Positions 54,547-63,749 of a stretch of DNA of 64,000 nt are shown piece after piece. This DNA is from Croceivirga thetidis (GTDB taxonomy: Bacteria > Bacteroidota > Bacteroidia > Flavobacteriales > Flavobacteriaceae). The stretch's first letter is position 1; the number at the start of each line of letters is the position of its first letter. The DNA lies in the NCBI RefSeq assembly GCF_012272815.1, contig NZ_JAAWWL010000001.1:1427146-1491145 (forward strand). The letters are read 5' to 3'. The notes under the pieces are model-generated. The model saw only the letters and a program-made list of their open reading frames with translations, did not search any database and had not been told where the DNA came from. The position numbers and the translations under genes were made by a program.

Positions 54547-56430
54547 ATGAAAAATAATAAGGCCATATGGATTTTACTTTTGTTTACATCAGCTTGTATT
54601 CAAGATGTATCAAAAAAACAGTCAGACGTTGAAAATATAGGAGCTATGAGTGAACGTAAGAAAGTTGTTTACCAAGTATTTACTAGACTTTTTGGCAATA
54701 CAAATACCACCAACAAACCATGGGGAACGATTGAGGAAAATGGGGTTGGCAAGTTTGCCGATTTTAATGATAAGGCCCTTTCTGAAATTAAATCGTTAGG
54801 TGTAACACACATCTGGTATACAGGTGTTCCGCATCATGCGCTTATCAATGACTACAGAGATTTCGGAATCTCAAATGATGATCCAGATGTTGTTAAAGGT
54901 CGAGCAGGTTCTCCATATGCCGTAAAGGATTATTACAATGTAAATCCTGATTTGGCCATAAATCCTGAAAATCGTTTGGAAGAATTCAAAGAATTGATTG
55001 AAAGATCTCATGAACATGGTTTAAAAGTCATTATTGATATAGTGCCCAATCATGTAGCCAGAAATTATGAGGGGAGAACAAATCCTGAAGGTGTAGAAGA
55101 TTTTGGTTCTAGTGATGATGCTTCGATGGAGTACCACCGAGATAACAATTTCTATTATGTTCTTGGTGAAGAATTTAAAGTTCCTTTATGGCAAGATGGA
55201 TACCTTCCACTTGGAGGGGAAGAACAACAAAATACCGATGGAAAGTTCATTGAGGTACCCGCTAAATGGACCGGCAATGGTTCTAGGCTTTCACAGCCCA
55301 ATTTTAATGATTGGTATGAAACGGTGAAAATCAATTATGGGGTTAAACCAGATGGAACCAAAGATTTTGAAGAATTACCGGAATCGTATTCGCAGATGGA
55401 TATCAAGACCCATTTTGAATTTTGGAAGGAAAAAGATTTACCTGATTCATGGTACAAATTTCGTGATATAGCACTGTATTGGTTGGATTTTGGAGTTGAC
55501 GGTTTTCGATTTGACATGGCCGAAATGGTGCCAGTGGAGTTTTGGAGTTTTATGAACTCTTCCATCAAAATGAAAAATTCCGATGCTTTTTTGTTGGCTG
55601 AAGTATACAATCCAAATCTTTATCGCGATTATTTGCATAAAGGAAAAATGGATTATCTCTACGATAAAGTTGAACTGTATGACAGTTTAAAGCACATCAT
55701 GAAAGGGTATGGGTGGACAGATCATATCCATACGGTACAATTAGGAATGCAAGATATTGAACACAATATGCTTCGTTTTCTTGAAAATCATGACGAACAA
55801 AGAATATCTAGTCCTAATTTTGTTGGCAGAGCTGATTTGGGCAAACCTGCAATGGTTGTTTCGGCTACTTTAAGTACAGCTCCAACCATGATTTATTTTG
55901 GACAAGAGTTAGGTGAAGATGGATCCGAGAATGCTGGTTTCGGAAAACCTACTCGTACATCAATTTTTGATTATGTTGGTGTGCCAGCCCATCAGCGATG
56001 GATGAATGATAAAAAGTTCGATGGTGGTCAATTAACAGTCGATGAACGCGCATTGCGTGATTTTTATAAAAGGCTGTTGAATTTTACAATAAAGAGTTCA
56101 GCTCTTATGGGTGAATATCAAGAAGTTCATTATTATAACAAGGAACATACCGAAACTTATGACCATAGAGTTTTTTCCTTTGTTCGATGGAGCAATGACG
56201 AGAAGCTTATCATAATCTCAAATTTTGATGCAGACAAATCATATGCTTTTGACTTTAAACTGCCTCCTGAAATAGTTTCTAAATGGGGACTGAAGGGTGA
56301 AATACGATTAGAAGAACAACTCTATGGTTCTATCAATACCCAATTAAAAATTAATGATGGAGTAGGTCGAATTCAACTTAAAATAAAACCTCTAGAGTCA
56401 TTCATTTTTCGTCTTGAACAAAAAAATTAG
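54547..56430 (+). CDS. GH13 alpha-amylase lipoprotein
   Basis: The 627-residue lipoprotein (lipobox LFTSACIQD) contains a GH13 catalytic domain: IDIVPNHVAR, GFRFDMAEM (nucleophile D323), FLLAEVY (acid/base E352) and FLENHDEQR (D416), followed by a C-terminal beta-domain (SYAFDFKLPPEI and following). Lipid attachment and the SusCD locus suggest a surface enzyme that cuts starch or glycogen into oligosaccharides for import, like SusG, though the periplasmic face is possible. It is the last gene of the plus-strand group. Confidence 0.9.
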   Translation: MKNNKAIWILLLFTSACIQDVSKKQSDVENIGAMSERKKVVYQVFTRLFGNTNTTNKPWGTIEENGVGKFADFNDKALSEIKSLGVTHIWYTGVPHHALINDYRDFGISNDDPDVVKGRAGSPYAVKDYYNVNPDLAINPENRLEEFKELIERSHEHGLKVIIDIVPNHVARNYEGRTNPEGVEDFGSSDDASMEYHRDNNFYYVLGEEFKVPLWQDGYLPLGGEEQQNTDGKFIEVPAKWTGNGSRLSQPNFNDWYETVKINYGVKPDGTKDFEELPESYSQMDIKTHFEFWKEKDLPDSWYKFRDIALYWLDFGVDGFRFDMAEMVPVEFWSFMNSSIKMKNSDAFLLAEVYNPNLYRDYLHKGKMDYLYDKVELYDSLKHIMKGYGWTDHIHTVQLGMQDIEHNMLRFLENHDEQRISSPNFVGRADLGKPAMVVSATLSTAPTMIYFGQELGEDGSENAGFGKPTRTSIFDYVGVPAHQRWMNDKKFDGGQLTVDERALRDFYKRLLNFTIKSSALMGEYQEVHYYNKEHTETYDHRVFSFVRWSNDEKLIIISNFDADKSYAFDFKLPPEIVSKWGLKGEIRLEEQLYGSINTQLKINDGVGRIQLKIKPLESFIFRLEQKN

Positions 56431-56479
56431 GGCCAATTAAGATAATCGACCCCTCATAGAGAATTGTAAAGTTGATACA

Positions 56480-56905
56480 TTAAGAATTATCAGCTTTGCG
56501 AGTAATATTATAAATAACTGATATTACAATACCTACGAGAGCATAATACATTATTTCAATAATTACCTCAGCCAAATGTCCTGTAAAATTCATCCAATTT
56601 GAGGTAGCATACCACATTAAACCCATAGACAAACCAGTAAAGGCTCCCACGGCAATACCAAACTCTGGACCTTCTTTTATACCGTGTTGTCCACGTGCCC
56701 ACTTACGATAAATTGAACTGAGTATAAATGCTCCAATAAGATTGCTCACTAAAATCAAAATAGGATTAGGTTCATCTTTCATAACATCACTAATAGTATG
56801 TGATTCAAAGAAATCTTCAAGTGCAAAGCCCCAAATAGCCCAGCCTAATAAAAACATGACAAATGCAGCAGCTAGGGTTGCCAATAAATTAGATTTAGAA
56901 AACAT
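56480..56905 (-). CDS. small four-helix membrane protein of unknown function
   Basis: The 141-residue protein has four predicted membrane helices (about 5-27, 48-65, 85-102, 112-132), with FVMFLLGWAIWGF in the first and a short polar loop with KWARGQHG. It looks like the DUF1761 group of small integral membrane proteins, but the match is by eye only. It stands alone on the minus strand between the amylase and phosphodiesterase genes. Confidence 0.65.
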   Translation of the reverse strand: MFSKSNLLATLAAAFVMFLLGWAIWGFALEDFFESHTISDVMKDEPNPILILVSNLIGAFILSSIYRKWARGQHGIKEGPEFGIAVGAFTGLSMGLMWYATSNWMNFTGHLAEVIIEIMYYALVGIVISVIYNITRKADNS

Positions 56906-57079
56906 AAAGAAATATTTAGTTGGTTAACAGTTTCGCAATATAATCATGATTAATTAAGAATATGGTAATTTAAAATCATAATATATTAGTATTCAATATT
57001 TTAATAGATGCCAAAACATACCATTAAAAAATTACTGGATAAAAATTCAATCGTATTTTTAGTGCAGAAAATGAATAAT

Positions 57080-57832
57080 ATGAAAAAAGTTTTACTGGCA
57101 TTGTTCCTGATGACCGTGGTTAATTCCTGTAATATGAACAAAAAAGATTTTTTGGTAATAGGTCATCGCGGTGCGATGGGTCATGAGACTGAAAATACGT
57201 TGCCTTCCATTCAAAAGGCAATGGATTTGGGAGTGGATATGATTGAAATAGATGTGTTTAAGATAAGAAGTGGTGAAATAGTAGTTTTTCATGATGAGCA
57301 GTTGGATCGTTTGGCCAATGCTGGTGGTAAGATTGAAGAGTATTATATCAGTGAAATAAATCAGGTCATACTTGACGGTGGACATAAAATCCCCCAATTA
57401 CAAGATGTTCTAAAACTTATTGATAATAAGGTAGCCTTGAACATCGAACTCAAAGGAGCGAATACGGCGGACAGGGTTAATTTTATAATGAATTATTATG
57501 TAGAAAAAAGAGGATGGGAATGGAAGAACGTTGTGATTTCCAGTTTTAATTGGGATGAACTTCGTGAGATGAGAAAAAAGAATCCAGATGTGGCAATTGC
57601 GGTCTTGACTGAAGATGAAGATCCGACTAAGGCCATTCCTGTTGCAAAAGAATTAAATGCAGTAGCGGTTAATCCATGGTTCAAAACACTAAATGGGGAA
57701 AATGTGAAAACTTTGCAGGACGCAGGATTTAAGGTTTACACCTATACTGTGAATGAAACTGAGGACATTGAAAAGATGCGTGAATATGGAGTAGATGGTA
57801 TTTTTATCAACTATCCCGAAAGGGCCATGTAA
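57080..57832 (+). CDS. glycerophosphodiester phosphodiesterase lipoprotein
   Basis: I place the start at the ATG at 57080, which begins a clean lipoprotein signal (MKKVLLALFLMTVVNSCNMN); ATGs at 57071 and 57008 are possible but lengthen it with polar residues. The protein has about 250 residues. GDPD residues are all seen: VIGHRGAMGHETENTLPS, IEIDVFKI and VVFHDEQLDR, then LNIELKG. It releases glycerol-3-phosphate from phospholipid head groups in the periplasm. Its TAA overlaps the flavoprotein ATG (TAATG), so the two are coupled. Nearby GlpF and GlpK suggest a glycerol salvage cluster. Confidence 0.9.
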   Translation: MKKVLLALFLMTVVNSCNMNKKDFLVIGHRGAMGHETENTLPSIQKAMDLGVDMIEIDVFKIRSGEIVVFHDEQLDRLANAGGKIEEYYISEINQVILDGGHKIPQLQDVLKLIDNKVALNIELKGANTADRVNFIMNYYVEKRGWEWKNVVISSFNWDELREMRKKNPDVAIAVLTEDEDPTKAIPVAKELNAVAVNPWFKTLNGENVKTLQDAGFKVYTYTVNETEDIEKMREYGVDGIFINYPERAM

Positions 57833-59100
57833 TGTTCGATGTAATAATAGTGGGGGGTGGTGCTGCTGGATTTTATGCTGCAATTCACATTGCTCAACAA
57901 ACACCTAACGCAGATATTGCAATTTTTGAACGGGGCAAAACTGTTCTCGGCAAGGTAAAAGTCTCGGGCGGGGGTAGATGTAATGTAACGCATGCTGAGT
58001 TTGACCCAAAAGAACTTTCAACAAATTATCCTAGAGGGGAAAAAGAACTTTTGGGACCTTTTTATCAATATGCCCCAGGTGACGTAGTTTCATTCTTTGA
58101 AGAACGCGGGGTTGCATTGAAGATTGAAGAAGACGGTCGAATTTTTCCGAAAAGCAACTCGTCTCAGACAATAATTGACTGTCTAATAAATGAAACGGAC
58201 CGTTTAGGAATTCAGGTACTAAAAAACAGTGCAGTCAAAACATTTTGCTTTATTGAAGATGAAGAATGTTGGCGTATTACCACCCAAAACAAGCATTACA
58301 AAACAAAAAAGCTTTTATTAGCAACAGGAAGTAACCCAAAAGTTTGGAATTTATTGGAGACTTTGGGCCATAACATTGTAGAACCTACCCCATCACTTTT
58401 TACTTTCAATATTAAAGACTATAGGTTAGAAAACAACCAAGGTCTGAGTTCAAATGGAGTCGTTGAAGTTATTCCTAGGCTGAATGAACGTTCAAATTCA
58501 AGAAGAGGTCAGTCTTTATTGCGTGCAGAAGGTCCAATTTTAATAACACATTGGGGGTTGAGTGGTCCCGCAATCTTAAAACTGTCGGCTTGGGGTTCAA
58601 AGACATTGGCTTCATATGGTTATCGATTTAGCATAACAATTAATTGGCTGCCTGATCACACCTATGCTTCCTTTTTAGAGCTATTGATGAACGTAAAAGG
58701 AAATGAACCTAAAAAAACTGTTTTCCGAACTAAAGTCACGAATTTACCATCTCGCTTGTGGGTTAGTTTGGCTAAATCTGCAGAGATTGATTCAAGTTTG
58801 AAATGGGCAGATATTTCCAAATCAAAAATGCAAAATTTGGCCCATCAACTTACTAAAGGAAAATATGCAGTTAATGGTAAGAGTACTTTTAAGGAAGAGT
58901 TTGTGACCGCGGGCGGTATTGACTTGAAAGAAATTGATTTTAAAACCTTTCAAAGCAAAAAGTTTTCAGGGCTTTATTTCGCTGGAGAGATTGTTAACGT
59001 GGATGCCATTACAGGAGGGTTCAATTTTCAAAATGCTTGGACAGGCGCTTTTTTAGCTGCAAAATCGATTTCAGAAGAACTAACTCAACCACAACATTAA
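57832..59100 (+). CDS. HI0933/YhiN-family FAD-dependent flavoprotein
   Basis: The 422-residue protein has the FAD-binding VIIVGGGAAGFYAAIHIA at the N-terminus, the family motif KVSGGGRCNVTHAE, the middle motif LLATGSNPKVW and the C-terminal FAD contact AITGGFNFQNAWTGAF. This conserved family has no proven reaction; BaiN/YhiN-type dehydrogenases belong to it. It is coupled to the phosphodiesterase gene by a TAATG overlap, but it does not have the GlpD-type sequence, so I do not call it glycerol-3-phosphate dehydrogenase. Its end overlaps glpF by 21 bp. Confidence 0.88.
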   Translation: MFDVIIVGGGAAGFYAAIHIAQQTPNADIAIFERGKTVLGKVKVSGGGRCNVTHAEFDPKELSTNYPRGEKELLGPFYQYAPGDVVSFFEERGVALKIEEDGRIFPKSNSSQTIIDCLINETDRLGIQVLKNSAVKTFCFIEDEECWRITTQNKHYKTKKLLLATGSNPKVWNLLETLGHNIVEPTPSLFTFNIKDYRLENNQGLSSNGVVEVIPRLNERSNSRRGQSLLRAEGPILITHWGLSGPAILKLSAWGSKTLASYGYRFSITINWLPDHTYASFLELLMNVKGNEPKKTVFRTKVTNLPSRLWVSLAKSAEIDSSLKWADISKSKMQNLAHQLTKGKYAVNGKSTFKEEFVTAGGIDLKEIDFKTFQSKKFSGLYFAGEIVNVDAITGGFNFQNAWTGAFLAAKSISEELTQPQH

Positions 59101-59811
59101 CAAGGCGGCCAGTATTCCGCCGATGATTGGTCCGATAACAGGAATCCAGGAATAAGACCAGCCGTTGGAACCTTTATGTTTAAGTGGCAGTATGGCATGT
59201 ATCATGCGTGGTCCTAAATCTCGGGCAGGATTTATTGCATAACCCGTTGTGCCACCCAGAGAGATACCAATTCCCCAAACCAAAAAAGCGACTGGCAGTG
59301 CACCTAAAGACCCCAATCCAATTACTCCCTGTTCAGGTTCGTCAATTGTAGCACCAGTAAAATAAAGAACTGTAAACACCAAGACAAAAGTGCCCAAGAT
59401 TTCACTGAATAGGTTTAAGCCTGTGTTCTTTATCGCTGGGCCAGTACAAAAAACACCACGTTTGGTGTCTCCATCTTCAGTAGCGTCAAAATGTTCTTTG
59501 TTGACCAACCATATTGTGAATGCCCCCATCATCGCACCGATAAATTGTGCAATGACAAACCAAGGTACTTCTGACCATTCAAATTTTCCAGCCGCCGCCA
59601 AACCAATTGTTACAGCAGGGTTGATGTGCGCACCACTATATGGGCCAGCCACAGCAACGCCAACAAATACGGCTAAGGCCCATCCAGTTGTAATTACCAT
59701 CCAACCACTGCCTTGTCCATAGGTTTTATTTAGTGAGACGTTTGCATTTACGCCCAACCCTAAAACCATTAGTAGATAGGTTCCAATAATTTCGGCAACA
59801 AAAGGAGTCAT
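59080..59811 (-). CDS. glpF: aquaglyceroporin (glycerol facilitator)
   Basis: The 243-residue MIP-family channel has six membrane helices and two NPA boxes: GAHINPAVT (N64) and GYAINPARD. The Asp after the second NPAR is the glycerol-channel residue (water-only channels usually have another residue there), supporting glycerol uptake. It lies 28 bp downstream of glpK on the same strand. Its 3' end overlaps the convergent flavoprotein gene by 21 bp. Confidence 0.92.
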   Translation of the reverse strand: MTPFVAEIIGTYLLMVLGLGVNANVSLNKTYGQGSGWMVITTGWALAVFVGVAVAGPYSGAHINPAVTIGLAAAGKFEWSEVPWFVIAQFIGAMMGAFTIWLVNKEHFDATEDGDTKRGVFCTGPAIKNTGLNLFSEILGTFVLVFTVLYFTGATIDEPEQGVIGLGSLGALPVAFLVWGIGISLGGTTGYAINPARDLGPRMIHAILPLKHKGSNGWSYSWIPVIGPIIGGILAALLMLWLS

Positions 59812-59839
59812 AAATTGTTTATTAAAGATTTTTAATTGC

Positions 59840-61333
59840 TTATTGTTCAGTCCAATATTCCAAAGCTTTTATTGCCTTGTACCATCCAGCTATACCAGCC
59901 TCGATTGTCTCCCTTTCATTGGAAGGTTCAAAGGTGATATCCGTTTGCCAAATCTCCTGAATTTCTTCAAGGCTTTCCCAAAAGCCAACCGCCAAACCAG
60001 CTAAATACGCGGCGCCCATAACAGTTGTCTCAACTACCTGGGGTCGAATGGTATTGGTATTCAAGACATCTGCTTGGAATTGCATGAGCATGTTATTTAC
60101 GGTTGCACCTCCATCTACCCTTAATTCTTCAATGGATAGGCCTGAATCGGCAACCATTGCCTTAAGAACATCCATAGTTTGATAGGCAATTGATTCAAGC
60201 GCAGCTCTTGCAATATGTGCATCTGTACTTCCGCGAGTTAGGCCAAACATGGTTCCCATCGCTTTTTGGTTCCAATGCGGTGCACCCAAACCTGCAAAAG
60301 CGGGGATTAAATAAACGCCGTCCGAAGAATCAACGGAACCTGCTAATTTTTCAACCTCAGATGATGTTTTTATAATTTTCAGTCCGTCACGTAACCATTG
60401 AACTACTGCCCCCGCAATGAAGATACTTCCTTCAAACGCATAGGTGGTTTTCCCATTGATTTTCCAAGCAATGGTAGTCAACAAATTGTTTTTCGATTTC
60501 AATGCTTCTTCACCAATGTTCATCAGCATAAAGCATCCGGTACCGTATGTGTTTTTCACCATTCCTTTTTTAGTACACATTTGACCAAAAAGTGCAGCTT
60601 GCTGGTCACCAGCAATACCTGCAATTGGAATTTTGTTTGCAAAAAAGTTCGGGCTTGTGTAGCCATAAACCTCACTGCTTTGCTTTACCTCTGGCATCAT
60701 ACTTTTTGGGATGTCAAATAACTCTAAAAGTTCGTCATCCCATTCTAGGGTATTGATATTGAAAATCAACGAGCGAGAGGCATTGGTTACATCGGTAATA
60801 TGCAGTTCACCCTGGGTCATCTTCCAAATTAACCAAGAATCTATGGTGCCCCATGCCAATTGTCCTTTCTCAGCCTTTTCTCTGGCACCCTCGACATTAT
60901 CCAATATCCATTTTACCTTGGTGGCAGAGAAATAGGAATCAATGACGAGTCCCGTTTTTTCTCGTATTAAATCTTTTTTTCCAGCGTTTTTGAGCTCATC
61001 ACAAAATTCAGCTGTTCGCTTGTCTTGCCAAACTATGGCATTGTATATTGGCTCACTGGTTGTTCTATTCCAAACTACTGCGGTCTCACGCTGATTGGTT
61101 ATACCGATAGCACCAATTTGTTCTGCTTTCACTCCTTTTTTTGCAACCGCTTCTGCCGCCATTCCTGCTTGGGTTGACCATATTTCATTGGCATCATGTT
61201 CAACCCATCCTGGCTTTGGAAATATTTGTGTGAATTCCTTTTGGGCTACGGAAACTATCTTCCCCTTTTTGTCAACAACAACTGCCCTTGAACTTGTGGT
61301 GCCTTGGTCCAAGGCTAAAATATATTCTGCCAT
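59840..61333 (-). CDS. glpK: glycerol kinase
   Basis: The ATG at 61333 ([20 protein letters not shown]) is chosen; a TTG 8 codons earlier is not needed. The 497-residue enzyme, normal length, has the FGGY-family signatures [31 protein letters not shown] and [14 protein letters not shown]. It phosphorylates cytoplasmic glycerol to glycerol-3-phosphate. It is the first gene of a glpK-glpF operon. No glpD lies within the window. Confidence 0.95.
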   Translation of the reverse strand: MAEYILALDQGTTSSRAVVVDKKGKIVSVAQKEFTQIFPKPGWVEHDANEIWSTQAGMAAEAVAKKGVKAEQIGAIGITNQRETAVVWNRTTSEPIYNAIVWQDKRTAEFCDELKNAGKKDLIREKTGLVIDSYFSATKVKWILDNVEGAREKAEKGQLAWGTIDSWLIWKMTQGELHITDVTNASRSLIFNINTLEWDDELLELFDIPKSMMPEVKQSSEVYGYTSPNFFANKIPIAGIAGDQQAALFGQMCTKKGMVKNTYGTGCFMLMNIGEEALKSKNNLLTTIAWKINGKTTYAFEGSIFIAGAVVQWLRDGLKIIKTSSEVEKLAGSVDSSDGVYLIPAFAGLGAPHWNQKAMGTMFGLTRGSTDAHIARAALESIAYQTMDVLKAMVADSGLSIEELRVDGGATVNNMLMQFQADVLNTNTIRPQVVETTVMGAAYLAGLAVGFWESLEEIQEIWQTDITFEPSNERETIEAGIAGWYKAIKALEYWTEQ

Positions 61334-61346
61334 TATCCTATTTCTA

Positions 61347-61379
61347 TTGTCGTTCAAAATAAGAAATTAAATTATTTTG
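61347..61379 (+). promoter_or_regulatory. promoter for the DUF1697 gene
   Basis: TTG (61347-61349) is followed after 22 bp by TTATTTTG (61372-61379), seven of eight matches to TAnnTTTG. The -7 box ends 21 bp before the ATG at 61401. Confidence 0.45.
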
Positions 61380-61400
61380 TAGCCATCATTTACTATTCAT

Positions 61401-61934
61401 ATGGCAAAACGAATCGCTTTTTTACGCGGCATCAATGTTAGCGGTCAAAAGAAGCTAAAAATGGTCGAACTACGAGAGCAATTGAAATCGTCAAGTTTTA
61501 AGAACGTTGAAACCTATATTCAAAGTGGCAATCTTATTTTCGATAGTGATTCAAATGATTCGGTTAGTGAGGAAAAGGAGATACATGGGATTATTAAAAA
61601 AGAATTTGGCTTTGATGTTCCCGTTTTGGTAATCGCTCCCAGTTCAATTGAAACTATTTTAAAAAACAACCCATTTTCCAGAGTCAAAGAAACTAAGAAC
61701 CTATATTTTACCCTCTTGCACCAAAAACCACTTGAAACCAACATATCCAGATTAAACCTTTCGGACTACCCAAATGAAGAATTTCACATTACGGATAATT
61801 GTGTTTATTTGAATTGCAAAAATGGTGCAGGTAAAGCAAAACTCAATAATAATATCATTGAGCGAAAGCTACAGGTGATGGCTACCACAAGAAACTTAAG
61901 AACAATGCTAAAAATGCTTGAACTTGCCCAATAA
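61401..61934 (+). CDS. DUF1697-family protein
   Basis: The 177-residue cytoplasmic protein has the family features: RIAFLRGINVSGQKKLKM at the start, VETYIQSGNLIF, NPFSRVKETKNLYFTLLHQ, and VMATTRNLRTMLKMLEL at the end. The length is normal. No function is established for this family. It is a single gene, convergent with the TspO gene. Confidence 0.88.
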   Translation: MAKRIAFLRGINVSGQKKLKMVELREQLKSSSFKNVETYIQSGNLIFDSDSNDSVSEEKEIHGIIKKEFGFDVPVLVIAPSSIETILKNNPFSRVKETKNLYFTLLHQKPLETNISRLNLSDYPNEEFHITDNCVYLNCKNGAGKAKLNNNIIERKLQVMATTRNLRTMLKMLELAQ

Positions 61935-61979
61935 ATTTCTAAAAGTTAGTTGTAATCAAGCTATTGGCAAGGGTAATTC

Positions 61980-62453
61980 TTAATTGAGTTCCCAAATTTT
62001 GTAATTCAAAGCAGTAGCAAAAACTACCCATATCAAATAGGGAATCAATAACCAAGAAGCTTTTTTGCTTACCACTCTGAACCATCGTATCGTTAGTATG
62101 ATCAAAATCAACAAAGCAACAATCACAATTAGTGCCCAAAATATTTCCTTCATTCCAAAAAAGACAATGCTCCACATCGCATTTAGAAGTAATTGAAAAC
62201 CAAAATGATAAAGTGCAGTTTTAACCCAAATATGATGAAAACCCTTGCCCCATACTATTCCGGCGGCGACTCCCATGAGAACATAAAGCAACGACCAGAC
62301 GGGAGCAAAAACAGCATTTGGAGGGTTGAAGGAAGGCTTGTTAAGCGTTACATACCAATCATTTACAGAGCTCTGTGTGGCAAAGCTTGACAAGAATCCT
62401 ACCAACAAACAGATGCCTACGGCAATTATTATTTTTAAGATTTTACGCTTCAC
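61980..62453 (-). CDS. TspO/MBR-family membrane protein
   Basis: The start is a GTG at 62453; no ATG lies in frame before the first helix. The 157-residue protein has five membrane helices and the TspO residues WYVTLNKPSFNPPNAVFAPVWSLLY, seen as the conserved Trp-Tyr, the Pro-rich loop and PVW, plus a C-terminal LIPYLIWVVFATALN. TspO proteins bind porphyrins and cholesterol-like ligands and influence stress responses; the bacterial role is not settled. Confidence 0.9.
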   Translation of the reverse strand: MKRKILKIIIAVGICLLVGFLSSFATQSSVNDWYVTLNKPSFNPPNAVFAPVWSLLYVLMGVAAGIVWGKGFHHIWVKTALYHFGFQLLLNAMWSIVFFGMKEIFWALIVIVALLILIILTIRWFRVVSKKASWLLIPYLIWVVFATALNYKIWELN

Positions 62454-62509
62454 TTTTTAGGAGACATTTCGCACTAAAATAGGAATTTATTTTATCGGTG
62501 TTGGAAACT

Positions 62510-62517
62510 TATCTTTG
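62510..62517 (+). promoter_or_regulatory. -7 promoter box directly before mvaD
   Basis: TATCTTTG matches TAnnTTTG perfectly and ends only 5 bp before the mvaD ATG, so transcription would start at or next to the start codon and the mRNA would be leaderless. No -33 TTG is seen at the normal distance. Confidence 0.4.
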
Positions 62518-62522
62518 CTGGA

Positions 62523-63608
62523 ATGAAAGCGAGTGAATTTGTTTCAAATATTGAACTTGAACTACCCAAATCCGGAAGTGTAAGTTGGAAATCTCCCAGT
62601 AATATTGCTTTGGTAAAATATTGGGGAAAAAAATTAAATCAAATTCCGGCGAACCCATCAATCAGTTTGACGCTTGACGCTTGCCACACCAAAACCAGTG
62701 TGCAATTTCAAGAGATAACTCAAGAACAACAAAATTTTTCTTTTGATTTGTTCTTTGAAGGAGAAGAAAAACCTGCATTCAAACCTAAGATTCAAACATT
62801 CTTTGAACGAATCGAAAGCTTTGTTCCTTTTCTTAAGAAGTACCACTTTACCATACATACTTCAAACTCATTTCCACATAGCAGCGGTATAGCTTCTTCC
62901 GCAAGTGGAATGGCTGCATTGGCCTTGTGTCTGATGGAAATTGAACAAAAAGCGTTACCCGAAATGACCGAGGATTTTTTTTATCGAAAAGCCTCTTTTC
63001 TAGCAAGGTTAGGTTCGGGAAGTGCTTGTCGAAGTATTCGTGGAAGTCTCGTACAATGGGGAATGCACAAACCAATACCTGAAAGCAGTGATTTGTATGG
63101 TATCACCTATCCTTTTGAGGTGAATGAAGTTTTTGAAGATTATCACGACACCATCTTGTTGGTTCATAAAGGACAGAAAACCGTTAGTAGTACCGTTGGT
63201 CATGGGCTAATGGAAGGGCATCCATTCGCAATAAATAGATTCGAACAGGCCCATTCCAATTTAAACGCCTTGAAGTCAATTTTTGCGGAAGGAAATTTAG
63301 CGGAGTTCATAAAAATAGTGGAGAGCGAAGCATTGACCTTACATGCCATGATGATGACCAGTCACCCTTATTTTTTACTCATGAAGCCTGATACCTTGGC
63401 CATTTTAGAAAAAATTTGGAATTTCCGAAGGGAAACAGGACTACATGCGTGTTTCACCCTTGATGCGGGTGCCAATGTTCACCTGCTTTATCCTTCATCC
63501 CAAAAAGAAAGGACCATTCAATTTGTTCAAGATGAGTTGGTTGCTCACTGTGAAAATGGACACTATATTTGTGACCGCGTAGGAAATGGGTCAAAAAGAT
63601 TAATGTAA
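62523..63608 (+). CDS. mvaD: diphosphomevalonate decarboxylase
   Basis: The 361-residue GHMP-family enzyme has the ATP loop PHSSGIASSASGMAALAL, the substrate-binding N-terminal SNIALVKYWGK, and RLGSGSACRSIRGSLVQW; the catalytic-type Asp lies in FTLDAGANVHLLY. It converts diphosphomevalonate to isopentenyl diphosphate in the mevalonate pathway, which flavobacteria use. A mevalonate-type kinase gene follows after 141 bp. The start ATG lies 5 bp after a -7 box. Confidence 0.95.
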   Translation: MKASEFVSNIELELPKSGSVSWKSPSNIALVKYWGKKLNQIPANPSISLTLDACHTKTSVQFQEITQEQQNFSFDLFFEGEEKPAFKPKIQTFFERIESFVPFLKKYHFTIHTSNSFPHSSGIASSASGMAALALCLMEIEQKALPEMTEDFFYRKASFLARLGSGSACRSIRGSLVQWGMHKPIPESSDLYGITYPFEVNEVFEDYHDTILLVHKGQKTVSSTVGHGLMEGHPFAINRFEQAHSNLNALKSIFAEGNLAEFIKIVESEALTLHAMMMTSHPYFLLMKPDTLAILEKIWNFRRETGLHACFTLDAGANVHLLYPSSQKERTIQFVQDELVAHCENGHYICDRVGNGSKRLM

Positions 63609-63671
63609 TTAAAATTTTGACTGGAATTTTTACGTTAATTAAACCCGAACAAATTTAAAGTTATCGTAAAC

Positions 63672-63690
63672 TTTTGACCACAGGTCAAAA
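63672..63690. promoter_or_regulatory. inverted repeat between mvaD and the GHMP kinase gene
   Basis: TTTTGACC and GGTCAAAA are perfect inverted copies with a 3-bp spacer. Half sites of the same sequence lie at 63615 (TTTTGAC) and 63727 (GTCAAAA). No T-tract of terminator length follows the stem, so a dimeric regulator site is more likely than a terminator. Confidence 0.4.
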
Positions 63691-63749
63691 TTTGTTTAAT
63701 TTTAAATATTGGGATATTGAACAAAAGTCAAAATCAGCCGGAACAAGAC

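Noticed and set aside
57008-57079. N-terminal extension of the phosphodiesterase gene from an ATG at 57008
   Set aside because: It would place about 24 mainly polar residues before a clear lipoprotein signal peptide.
57832-59100. Glycerol-3-phosphate dehydrogenase (GlpD), because of the GDPD, GlpF and GlpK neighbours
   Set aside because: The motifs GGGRCNVTH and AITGGFNFQNAW are those of HI0933/YhiN flavoproteins, not GlpD.
63672-63690. Intrinsic terminator after mvaD
   Set aside because: The stem has a low GC content and is followed by mixed AT sequence rather than a run of Ts; a protein-binding dyad fits better.
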